Below, piece after piece: positions 8,874 through 16,576 of a stretch of 52,800 nucleotides of DNA; positions within the stretch are counted from its first letter, which is position 1, and every line of letters starts with the position of its first letter. Below the pieces are notes generated by a model. It was not told where the DNA came from and ran no database searches. It saw nothing but the letters and a program-made list of their open reading frames with translations. The stretch lies in NCBI RefSeq assembly GCF_900111135.1, contig NZ_FOGF01000013.1, forward strand, positions 1 through 52,800, in the 5' to 3' direction. A program made the translations under genes and the position numbers. This DNA is from Granulicatella balaenopterae. Its GTDB lineage: Bacteria; Bacillota; Bacilli; Lactobacillales; Aerococcaceae.

Positions 8874-9815
8874 TTAGAATAATGCTGAATCAGGTTCAAG
8901 TCGTCTAACAATAGCATTTGTTCCAAGAAGTAAGATTGTACCTACTAATGATTGATACAAGCTTGCTGCTGACGCCATACCGATATCTCCAGTTGCTGTT
9001 AAGCCATTATAAATATAAGTATCTAATACACTAGTTACTTCATATAGTGCACCAGAATTTTTTGGAATTTGATAGAACAGACCAAAGTCCGCTCTAAAAA
9101 TTCCACCAATATTTAAGATAATTAAGACTGTCATCATTGGAATAATTTGCGGAATCGTCACATGGATAATTTGTTGCCATTTATTCGCACCATCTACCAT
9201 TGCCGCTTCATAATAGGTTTCGCTAATTCCCATTACACTAGCATAATAGATGATACTATTATAACCTAAGCCCTTCCAAACATTTAAGATTAAAAAGATT
9301 AATGGCCACCATGTTGGATCTGAATACCACATGATTGCTTCACCACCATGCGCAGTAATTAAATTATTTAACATACCATGTGTTGGACTTAAGAATGCAT
9401 AGACGAAATATTCAATTACAACCCAAGATAAGAAGTATGGCAATAATGACATTGTGTGATAGACTTTAACGGCTTTTTTGCTACGTAATTCACTCATCAC
9501 AATCGCAAAAGCTATCGCAAAGAATAAGTTAAAAGCTAAAAATACCAAATTATATGCTAAAGTATTTTTAGTAATTAACCAAGCGTCATTCGAAGCAAAT
9601 AAATATTTAAAATTCTCAAAACCAACCCATTCACTATTCCTTAAACTATCAAGGAACCCTCCAGCTGAATAATGAAAATCTTTAAATGCAACCACATTGG
9701 CTAATACAGGAATATAAAAGAAATAAATAAACCAAATAAATCCTGGTAAAACCATCAATAATAAGACTTTATATTTCTTGACATCTTCCCAAAAAGACCG
9801 TTTTTTCTTCTTCAT
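8874..9815 (-). CDS. CUT1 ABC importer, LplB/YteP-type permease
   Basis: About 313 residues, six predicted helices, with the EAA loop (YYEAAMVDGANKWQQIIHVTIPQIIPMM, near residue 205-230). It pairs with the LplC-type permease to form the heterodimeric channel. Start ATG 9815 is preferred to GTG 9824 because AGGTGA lies 6 bases upstream of the ATG. It is the first gene of the importer operon, transcribed from the promoter/cre at 9853-9881. Confidence 0.93.
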   Translation of the reverse strand: MKKKKRSFWEDVKKYKVLLLMVLPGFIWFIYFFYIPVLANVVAFKDFHYSAGGFLDSLRNSEWVGFENFKYLFASNDAWLITKNTLAYNLVFLAFNLFFAIAFAIVMSELRSKKAVKVYHTMSLLPYFLSWVVIEYFVYAFLSPTHGMLNNLITAHGGEAIMWYSDPTWWPLIFLILNVWKGLGYNSIIYYASVMGISETYYEAAMVDGANKWQQIIHVTIPQIIPMMTVLIILNIGGIFRADFGLFYQIPKNSGALYEVTSVLDTYIYNGLTATGDIGMASAASLYQSLVGTILLLGTNAIVRRLEPDSALF

Positions 9816-9852
9816 ACGCTTCACCTACTCTCTTAATATTTTATCTACATTT

Positions 9853-9881
9853 ATTATAGCAAGCGTTTCCACCGATTTTAA
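9853..9881 (-). promoter_or_regulatory. Importer promoter overlapped by a cre site
   Basis: Reading minus strand: -35 TTAAAA (plus 9876-9881), 17-base spacer, -10 TATAAT (plus 9853-9858). The spacer contains TGGAAACGCTTGCT (plus 9858-9871), a near-perfect cre for CcpA. Position between -35 and -10 predicts carbon catabolite repression of the importer operon. Confidence 0.7.
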
Positions 9882-9910
9882 CCAACAAACTTTAGATATA
9901 ATAAAACAAA

Positions 9911-9930
9911 TTTTAGGTATTATACTAAAA
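9911..9930. promoter_or_regulatory. Candidate operator between importer and ROK genes
   Basis: Inverted repeat TTTTAG-N8-CTAAAA in the 174-base divergent intergenic region. It lies just upstream of the importer -35 and could serve the YesN-type regulator or another factor. No experimental or motif support beyond symmetry. Confidence 0.3.
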
Positions 9931-9989
9931 ATCTTTCACTCTGCACCAGTTTAGCGCATACTATACTTATAAAAATGGAGGTGTATATA

Positions 9990-10862
9990 ATGAAGTTATT
10001 AACTTTTGACGTAGGTGGTACGTCTGTTAAGTATGGTATTTGCGATAATGGACAAATTGATCATCATGGTATTTTCCCTACTCCAATAACTATTGAAGAA
10101 TTTTATGAACAATTAGTTGCGGTTTTTGAATCAATTATTTGTCAACATATCATTAAAGGAGTCGCATTTAGTTGCCCGGGTGCAGTGAACCAGAAGACTG
10201 GCATAATTGAAGGTTGTTCTGCTGTTCCTTATATCCATGATTTTCCTATTAAAGACAAATTTGAAGAATTATTCCAGTTACCAGTTACAATTGAAAACGA
10301 TGCGAATTGTGCAGCCTTAGCAGAAGTAAATTTTGGCAATGCTAAAGGCTGTGAGAATGCTATTTTATTAGTTCTTGGAACAGGGGTTGGTGGTAGTATC
10401 ATCATTAATGGCAAGGTTTATCATGGCTCTCATTTATTTGGCGGAGAATTTGGTTTTATGGCTATGAATGATGAGCTTGATACATTTAGCGCTTTAGGTA
10501 CAGTGGTTAATATGGCTAAACGTTATAATGACCGCATTCCTGGTGTAGCCGAACTTTCAGGTAAGGATATTTTAGCATTAGCAGATCAAGGAGCAGAAAT
10601 GGCTTTAGAAGAACGCAAAATCTTCATTAAATCTGTTGCACGTAGTATTTTTAATTTGCAACACGCAATTGATCCTGAAGTCATCTTAATTGGTGGTGGC
10701 GTCTCAAATTACCCACTACTATTACCACTTATTCAAGAAGAATTGGATACCATCTACCAAAAATTAACGCACACTACCCTATACCCTACTGTTAAATTAT
10801 GTCAATTTAAAAATGATGCAAATTTAATTGGGGCTTATGTTAACTTTTTACAGCAAAAATAA
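9990..10862 (+). CDS. ROK-family sugar kinase, zinc-site lacking
   Basis: About 290 residues. The N-terminal phosphate-binding motif LTFDVGGTSVKYGI and the LLVLGTGVGGSIIING motif identify a ROK kinase. The usual zinc site is absent: the normal GEIGHM is GEFGFM, and there is no CxCGxxGCxE cluster. Start ATG 9990 is chosen because GGAGG lies 8 bases before it; an in-frame ATG at 9975 actually contains that ribosome site. It is 27 bases upstream of the GH92 gene, so it probably phosphorylates the released mannose (or an amino sugar) in the cytoplasm. Substrate inferred from context. Confidence 0.85.
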   Translation: MKLLTFDVGGTSVKYGICDNGQIDHHGIFPTPITIEEFYEQLVAVFESIICQHIIKGVAFSCPGAVNQKTGIIEGCSAVPYIHDFPIKDKFEELFQLPVTIENDANCAALAEVNFGNAKGCENAILLVLGTGVGGSIIINGKVYHGSHLFGGEFGFMAMNDELDTFSALGTVVNMAKRYNDRIPGVAELSGKDILALADQGAEMALEERKIFIKSVARSIFNLQHAIDPEVILIGGGVSNYPLLLPLIQEELDTIYQKLTHTTLYPTVKLCQFKNDANLIGAYVNFLQQK

Positions 10863-10889
10863 TAGATATACATTAATGGAGGTTTTAAT

Positions 10890-13046
10890 ATGATTGATTT
10901 AATTGATACGCGCTTTGGCACCAATAATAGCTATACTTTTTCACACGGGAACTGTCTGCCATATACTGGTGTGCCATTTGGGATGAATTATTTTGCGCCA
11001 CAAACAACGAATTCGAATGGTAGTTGGTGGTTTCACCCAGATGATAGAACGTTTCAAGGGATTCGTCTAACCCATCAACCTAGTCCTTGGATTGGTGACT
11101 TTTCTCAATTATTATTTACACCAATTAGTGGTGAGATTCGTTATGCAGATTTATTCCATAATCAATCAAGTTACCGTCCAGAAGATGCGATTTTTTCTCC
11201 GCATTATTTAAAAATTAATTCATTACGCTATGGAATTGAAAGTAAATTCACCCCAACAGAATATGGTGGCCATTTTAAATTTGATTTTTCGAATGGATAT
11301 GGCGGCTTATTATTAACCAATCCCGGGAAAGCTAGCTGGAGTTATGATGCAGAAAGTGGCTTAGTAACAGGTTATGTTGAGACTTATAGCGATTGCCAAG
11401 ATAAAGAGATGAAGATGTATCTAGCACTAAAAGCTGATGTTTCAGAACTTAATGTATTACAAAAAGACGAGCTAATTTGCGACCCTAACTTTACGGACCA
11501 ATTTTATTATGTAGGCTTTCCTAATGATATTAAAGAAGTCAATCTACAAATCGCCAGTTCGTTCATCTCGCCAGAACAAGCCCGTTTGAACTTAAGTCGC
11601 ATTCAAGATACTAGCTTTGACGACAAAAAAGAAGCTGCTAAAAAATTATGGGAACACTACTTAAAACGTATTGAAATAGAAGATAACCGCAAAGATGAAA
11701 TTCAAAAATTCTACACTATCTTCTACCGTGTCTTCCTATTCCCACAAAAGTTTTATGAACTAGATGAAGACTTAGAACCAATTCATTACAATACTTCTTC
11801 TAAAAATATTGAAAAAGGGAAATACTATACTAATAACGGCTTCTGGGACACCTATAAAACGGTCTACCCACTCTTTTCACTCATTGCGCCAGAAGTATAC
11901 GTTGCAACCATTGAAGGCTGGCTCAATCACTATAAAGAGACTGGCTTTTTACCAAAATGGTTGTCCCCTGATGAGCGTGGTATGATGCCAGGAACAATGA
12001 TTGATGCCGTATTAGCAGATGCCATTACTAAAGGGATTGCTCTTGATAAAGCTGATGAAATCTTAGACGCTATGATTGATAGCGCTAAAAAAGAAGATCC
12101 ATCTGGTCGTTATGGACGCACTGCAACAAATGAATACCAACAATTAGGCTATGTACCAAATCATTATTCAGAATCAGTTAACCAGACGCAAGACTATGCT
12201 TATAGTGATTTTTGTATTAGTCGAGTCGCTGAAGTCATTGGACAAAAAGACATTGCCAAAACTTTCAGTGAACGTTCATTATCTTACCGCAACTTAATTC
12301 ATCCAGACCACAAATTATTAGTCTCAAAATCAACTAATAACCTATGGAAAGAAGAATTCTCACCCTATCATTGGGGCGGTGACTATACTGAAGGTTGCGC
12401 TTATCAAAATAGCTTTGCAATGTATCATGACTTCCTTGGATTTATCAATCAAATTGGTGGCCCACAAGAGATGCATCAATTATTAAATACTCTTTGTAAT
12501 AATGGCACAACATTTGACGTTAACCACTACCAATTTGAAATCCATGAAATGAGTGAACTAGCTGCGCTTGATTTTGGCCAAATCGCCATCTCAAATCAGC
12601 CTAGCTTCCACTTACCATATCTTTACCACTATATTAAACAACCAAATACGGCACGTTTATTACTAAAAGAATTACAACAACATGCCTTCAATAATGGATA
12701 TCCAGGTGATGAGGATAATGGTAGTATGAGTGCTTGGTATGTCTTTAATACATTAGGATTTTATCCAGTTACGCCTGGTAGTGGCGAATATCTAATTGGA
12801 ATTCCCTACTTTGATGAAGTGACTCTCCACTTAGCAAATGGTAAGTCATTACGAATCACAGCAAAAAATAATAGTAGCCATTACTACTTTGTTAACAGAA
12901 TCGAGCGCGATGATATAGCTCATGATTCACTTGTATTTACGCATTCAGATCTCATTAAAGGTGGTACGATTAATTTCGAACTTTGCTTAGTACCACCGAT
13001 TCTAACGATTTCTGATGAAGATTTACCATTTTCATTAACAAGATAA
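10890..13046 (+). CDS. GH92 alpha-mannosidase
   Basis: A 718-residue glycoside hydrolase family 92 enzyme, calcium-dependent exo-alpha-mannosidases that mainly cut alpha-1,2 links. Family blocks seen are HGNCLPYTGVPFGM (near 20-33), NNGFWDTYKTVYPLF (near 313), PDERGMMPGTMIDAVLADA (near 362) and GDEDNGSMSAWYVFNTLGFYP (near 606-626, with the catalytic-base acid region). No signal peptide, so it acts in the cytoplasm on imported glycans. At residues 568-572 the sequence is SNQPS, where many GH92 enzymes have NEPS with the Glu as general acid. Start ATG 10890 has GGAGG 9 bases upstream. It forms an operon with the ROK kinase and ends at a strong terminator. Confidence 0.93.
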   Translation: MIDLIDTRFGTNNSYTFSHGNCLPYTGVPFGMNYFAPQTTNSNGSWWFHPDDRTFQGIRLTHQPSPWIGDFSQLLFTPISGEIRYADLFHNQSSYRPEDAIFSPHYLKINSLRYGIESKFTPTEYGGHFKFDFSNGYGGLLLTNPGKASWSYDAESGLVTGYVETYSDCQDKEMKMYLALKADVSELNVLQKDELICDPNFTDQFYYVGFPNDIKEVNLQIASSFISPEQARLNLSRIQDTSFDDKKEAAKKLWEHYLKRIEIEDNRKDEIQKFYTIFYRVFLFPQKFYELDEDLEPIHYNTSSKNIEKGKYYTNNGFWDTYKTVYPLFSLIAPEVYVATIEGWLNHYKETGFLPKWLSPDERGMMPGTMIDAVLADAITKGIALDKADEILDAMIDSAKKEDPSGRYGRTATNEYQQLGYVPNHYSESVNQTQDYAYSDFCISRVAEVIGQKDIAKTFSERSLSYRNLIHPDHKLLVSKSTNNLWKEEFSPYHWGGDYTEGCAYQNSFAMYHDFLGFINQIGGPQEMHQLLNTLCNNGTTFDVNHYQFEIHEMSELAALDFGQIAISNQPSFHLPYLYHYIKQPNTARLLLKELQQHAFNNGYPGDEDNGSMSAWYVFNTLGFYPVTPGSGEYLIGIPYFDEVTLHLANGKSLRITAKNNSSHYYFVNRIERDDIAHDSLVFTHSDLIKGGTINFELCLVPPILTISDEDLPFSLTR

Positions 13047-13050
13047 ATTA

Positions 13051-13092
13051 AAAAAGGTAGGCCGCTAAAATAAATGAGCAGCCTACCTTTTA
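13051..13092. terminator. Bidirectional terminator between GH92 and ROK kinase
   Basis: GGTAGGC pairs with GCCTACC, with an A run before and a T run after, so it can end the plus-strand ROK-GH92 transcript and the minus-strand repressor-kinase transcript. Confidence 0.85.
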
Positions 13093-13181
13093 TTACTTAT
13101 ACGATTATTTCAAAATGAATTTAGAGCTAGTTGTAAAGCTATTTTCTAAATGCGTTTATACTATTTTTATACTGTGTATGT

Positions 13182-14057
13182 TTATTTTGCTTTTTCAAAA
13201 GCTTTTTGTGCCAATACAAAACAGCCAATTGTTGCGGCATTATTTCCTAGTTTTGGTGTCTTAATATACTCATCAACTGTTGGGTGAGTCACATAACCAT
13301 TTAAGACTTTTTCGAAAGCTTTTTTAACTTTTGGCAATAAATGTTCTTGTTGCATTACACCGCCACCTAGCACAATTACTTCCGGTGCTAGCATTAAGGT
13401 TGTATTATGGACACATTGGGCAATATATTCTGCTTCAATATCCCATAAATAATCATCTTCTTCTAATAATTGAGCAGCTTTACCAGCACGAATACCAATT
13501 GCTGGACCACTTGCGACTCCTTCTAAACAATTATGATGGAATGGGCATGAACTAGCGGCAGTATCTTCAGGATGGCGGGTCACTAACATATGTCCCATTT
13601 CGGTAAAATTAACTCCACCAATAAATTGATCATCTTGAATCGCACCCGCCCCAATACCAGTTCCGATTGTATAATAGACCAAACTATTAGAATCCTTACC
13701 ATGGCCATAATGATATTCACCAAAAGCTGCAGCATTAACATCGGTTGTCCATTCAATTGGGCAATTAAAGAATTCTACTAAAGCCCCAATCAAATCAAAG
13801 CCTTGCCATTTAACTTTTGGTGAAGCTAAGATATGACCATATGTTTTTGAAGATTTTTGTCCATCAATTGGACCAAATGAGCCCACACCAACTCCATCAA
13901 GCTGATGATTATATGGAGCAAAAAACTCACAAACATCTTTAATAGTTGCTTCTGGTTCACGTGTTTCAATTGAGACACGTTCTAAAATTTCCATCTTTTC
14001 ATTACCAATTGCACAAACAAATTTTGTTCCACCTGCTTCAATACTTCCAAATAACAT
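13182..14057 (-). CDS. Zinc-type ROK sugar kinase, fructokinase-like
   Basis: A 291-residue ROK kinase with the fructokinase (YdhR/ScrK-like) zinc motif intact: GHMLVTRHPEDTAASSCPFHHNCLEG near residues 152-177 provides the His and Cys ligands. The N-terminal GSIEAGGTKFVCAIG is the phosphate-binding loop and the catalytic Asp is in EWTTDVNAAAFGE. Family members phosphorylate fructose and often mannose at the 6-hydroxyl; the mannosidase context suggests mannose. AAGGAGTGG precedes the ATG. It lies 22 bases after the repressor gene and shares its transcript. Confidence 0.9.
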   Translation of the reverse strand: MLFGSIEAGGTKFVCAIGNEKMEILERVSIETREPEATIKDVCEFFAPYNHQLDGVGVGSFGPIDGQKSSKTYGHILASPKVKWQGFDLIGALVEFFNCPIEWTTDVNAAAFGEYHYGHGKDSNSLVYYTIGTGIGAGAIQDDQFIGGVNFTEMGHMLVTRHPEDTAASSCPFHHNCLEGVASGPAIGIRAGKAAQLLEEDDYLWDIEAEYIAQCVHNTTLMLAPEVIVLGGGVMQQEHLLPKVKKAFEKVLNGYVTHPTVDEYIKTPKLGNNAATIGCFVLAQKAFEKAK

Positions 14058-14079
14058 TCAAACCACTCCTTAAATTAAA

Positions 14080-15123
14080 TTATTGTTGACTACTTTTGCG
14101 TAATTTTAACTCCACTGGAATTGCAATATGTTGCTCTTTTAAGTCTTCTTGTTTCATTTCCTTTAAGATTAATTCTCCCGCAACTTTTCCCATTTGATAG
14201 AAATTTTGAGCTGCTGTTGTTAAATGAGGTTCAATCAAACGAGATGCTTCGATATCATCAAAACCAACAACGGCAAAATCATCCGGAACGCTTAGCTGTA
14301 GTGCTTGTAATTGCTGAACAATTTGAATCGCAAGCCAATCACTTTCAACAACTAAACCACAATATATACTAACATCATCTGTTACTTCTACCATTATCTC
14401 TTCAATTAATTGATCTAATGAGCGTTCATGTGATGATTCTAAATGATAGCTTTTTAAGTTAAGTTCACTACAAGCTTTTAAATAACCAAAATATCGATCC
14501 CTTACAGAAGATACTTCAGCTAAAGATTCCATACCTACAAATAAAATCTTCTGACATCCCCTATTCGCTAAATGTTTAGTTAATTGATAAGCTCCTCCTT
14601 GATTATCAGACGTGACTGCTGGATATGAAAACATTTCTAAATCTTTATCTAATAATACAACAGGTAATTGATTTAGTTGGGCTTGATATACCAACTCTAA
14701 GCTATTTTTCACATTTTCAGGATAATAAATTAAGCCTTGATACTGCTCTAATTGCTCAATTGTAAATTTATCTGATATACGAATAGCTAATTCATAGGGT
14801 GAATAATCTAAGACATCACTAATTCCTCTTGCGTATTGACCAAATTCATGATCAGCATTAAAAGGCATCACTAACACAATTTCTTGACGTTTAACAAAGG
14901 GATTAGTTGTTCGTTCTTTAACAAAGCTACCTTTTCCTCGGATACGTGTAATATAGCCATCTTGTTCTAATTCTTGTAATGCTCTTTTTGATGTAATGCG
15001 ACTAACACCAAATTCACGTGATAATTCTAATTCTGTTGGTACCATATCACCAATCGTTAATTCATTCCGATTAATTTTATCTTTTACTATTTGATATATC
15101 TTTTCATATAAATATTCAGTCAT
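14080..15123 (-). CDS. GntR/LacI-type (AraR-like) transcriptional repressor
   Basis: About 347 residues: an N-terminal GntR winged helix (residues 1-70, VPTELELSREFGVSRITSKRALQELEQDGYITRIRGKGSFV) joined to a LacI-type sugar-binding domain (about 80-345, DNQGGAYQLTKHLANRG ... FAVVGFDDIEAS). This is the AraR arrangement. Start ATG 15123 is chosen over GTG 15132 because AGGTGAG sits at normal spacing before it. It is divergent from the GH125-GH38 operon, so it most likely represses that operon and itself, released by a mannose-derived sugar. Palindromes in the shared intergenic region are candidate operators. Confidence 0.9.
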   Translation of the reverse strand: MTEYLYEKIYQIVKDKINRNELTIGDMVPTELELSREFGVSRITSKRALQELEQDGYITRIRGKGSFVKERTTNPFVKRQEIVLVMPFNADHEFGQYARGISDVLDYSPYELAIRISDKFTIEQLEQYQGLIYYPENVKNSLELVYQAQLNQLPVVLLDKDLEMFSYPAVTSDNQGGAYQLTKHLANRGCQKILFVGMESLAEVSSVRDRYFGYLKACSELNLKSYHLESSHERSLDQLIEEIMVEVTDDVSIYCGLVVESDWLAIQIVQQLQALQLSVPDDFAVVGFDDIEASRLIEPHLTTAAQNFYQMGKVAGELILKEMKQEDLKEQHIAIPVELKLRKSSQQ

Positions 15124-15136
15124 GACTCTCACCTCT

Positions 15137-15172
15137 ACTATACTTTAACACAGTATTTTGTAAACGGCTACA
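15137..15172 (-). promoter_or_regulatory. Repressor promoter with overlapping cre
   Basis: Reading minus strand: -35 TTTACA (plus 15159-15164), 16-base spacer, -10 TATAGT (plus 15137-15142). The -35 overlaps a cre-like TGTAAACGGCTACA on the plus strand at 15159-15172. That site is also about 7 bases upstream of the divergent GH125 -35, so CcpA bound there could affect both directions. Confidence 0.6.
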
Positions 15173-15178
15173 TTTTTT

Positions 15179-15208
15179 ATAGACTTTTTTATTTTTCTAA
15201 ACTATAAT
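15179..15208 (+). promoter_or_regulatory. GH125-GH38 operon promoter
   Basis: -35 TAGACT (15179-15184), 18-base spacer, -10 TATAAT (15203-15208). The -10 lies inside the palindrome ACTATAATATAGT. Confidence 0.6.
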
Positions 15209-15232
15209 ATAGTCAACGAAATGATATATCAT
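15201..15232. promoter_or_regulatory. Two palindromic operator candidates
   Basis: Perfect palindromes ACTATAATATAGT (15201-15213, over the -10) and ATGATATATCAT (15221-15232, just before the ribosome site). Their places are those expected for roadblock or occlusion by the divergent GntR/LacI-type repressor. The assignment to that protein is an inference. Confidence 0.4.
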
Positions 15233-15247
15233 TAAGGAGGAACTATA

Positions 15248-16540
15248 ATGTTAAAAGATATACCTGCTTCAGTAAGAAGATTTATGGATGAGATTGAAGA
15301 ATTATGTGGTGAAAACCATGCGGATTGGGCAATTAACTTCAAGAAGAGTTTTGCGAACACATTAGAAACAACTTTAAAAGTCAAAGAAGATGGTACGACT
15401 TTCTTATTAACGGGTGATATTCCTGCAATGTGGCTAAGAGATTCAACTGCTCAAATGAAGCCCTATTTATTAATTGCTAAAGAGGATCCGATTATTCGTG
15501 ATTTGATTACCGGATTAGTAAAAAGACAATTTGACTATATTACGATTGATCCTTATGCAAATGCTTTTAATGAAGAAGCTAATAATCACGGACATCAAAC
15601 TGATCACACGGCAATGAATCCTTGGATCTGGGAACGCAAATACGAAATCGATTCCCTATGCTACCCAATTCAATTGGCCTATCTTTTATACAAAGAGACT
15701 GGTGAGACAAAACAATTCAACAGCAACTTCCATCAAGGTGTCAAAGAAATCTTACATCTTTGGACAGTCGAACAAAATCATGAAAACTCACCATATACTT
15801 TTGTGCGTGATACTACTCGTAAAGAAGATACTTTAGTGAGGGATGGTTTGGGTTCTCCTGTTGCAATGACTGGTATGACTTGGTCTGGTTTCCGCCCGAG
15901 TGATGATTCATGTATTTATCACTATTTAATCCCTTCTAATATGTTTGCTGTTGTTGTACTGGATTATTTGAAGGAATTGTATAGTACTTTATTTACAGAT
16001 GAAGCAATCTTAAGTTGTGTGACTCGTTTACGTGATGACATCGAAAAAGGCATTAAAGAACACGCCTTAGTCCAAAATCAAGCCGGTAAAACAATTTACG
16101 CTTATGAAGTTGATGGGTTGGGACATTATTCAATAATGGATGACTCAAATATTCCTAGCTTACTAGCAGCACCGTATTTAGGTTATTGCGATAGTCAAGA
16201 CCCTACTTACCTTGCGACTCGCAAAACTTTATTAAGTAAAGAAAATCCATATTACTATGAAGGGAAATTTGCTCGTGGTATTGGTAGTTCACATACTTAT
16301 CCGAACTATATTTGGCCAATCTCACTAGCAATCGAAGGCTTAACGACTCAAGATAAAAAAGAAAAAGAACGCATTTTAGATTTATTGGTTGCAACTGATG
16401 CTGGTACCCACCTAATGCATGAAGGTTTTGATGTTGATAATCCAGAAAACTTTACCCGTGAATGGTTCTCTTGGGCTAATATGATGTTTTGTGAATTAGT
16501 AATGGATTATTTTGGTTATAAAATTAAAGGCAGAAAATAA
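15248..16540 (+). CDS. GH125 exo-alpha-1,6-mannosidase
   Basis: A 430-residue glycoside hydrolase family 125 enzyme, inverting exo-alpha-1,6-mannosidases of N-glycan degraders. Family signatures: [23 protein letters not shown] (near 50-75), [28 protein letters not shown] (near 207-235), and [28 protein letters not shown] near the C-terminus. No signal peptide, so it acts in the cytoplasm. AAGGAGGA lies just before ATG 15248. It is the first gene of a two-gene operon with GH38 (36-base gap). Together with GH92 and GH38 it covers alpha-1,2, alpha-1,3 and alpha-1,6 mannosyl bonds. Confidence 0.93.
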   Translation: MLKDIPASVRRFMDEIEELCGENHADWAINFKKSFANTLETTLKVKEDGTTFLLTGDIPAMWLRDSTAQMKPYLLIAKEDPIIRDLITGLVKRQFDYITIDPYANAFNEEANNHGHQTDHTAMNPWIWERKYEIDSLCYPIQLAYLLYKETGETKQFNSNFHQGVKEILHLWTVEQNHENSPYTFVRDTTRKEDTLVRDGLGSPVAMTGMTWSGFRPSDDSCIYHYLIPSNMFAVVVLDYLKELYSTLFTDEAILSCVTRLRDDIEKGIKEHALVQNQAGKTIYAYEVDGLGHYSIMDDSNIPSLLAAPYLGYCDSQDPTYLATRKTLLSKENPYYYEGKFARGIGSSHTYPNYIWPISLAIEGLTTQDKKEKERILDLLVATDAGTHLMHEGFDVDNPENFTREWFSWANMMFCELVMDYFGYKIKGRK

Positions 16541-16576
16541 ATAAATGATAATAAACCCTACGAAAGGAAGTTAAAA

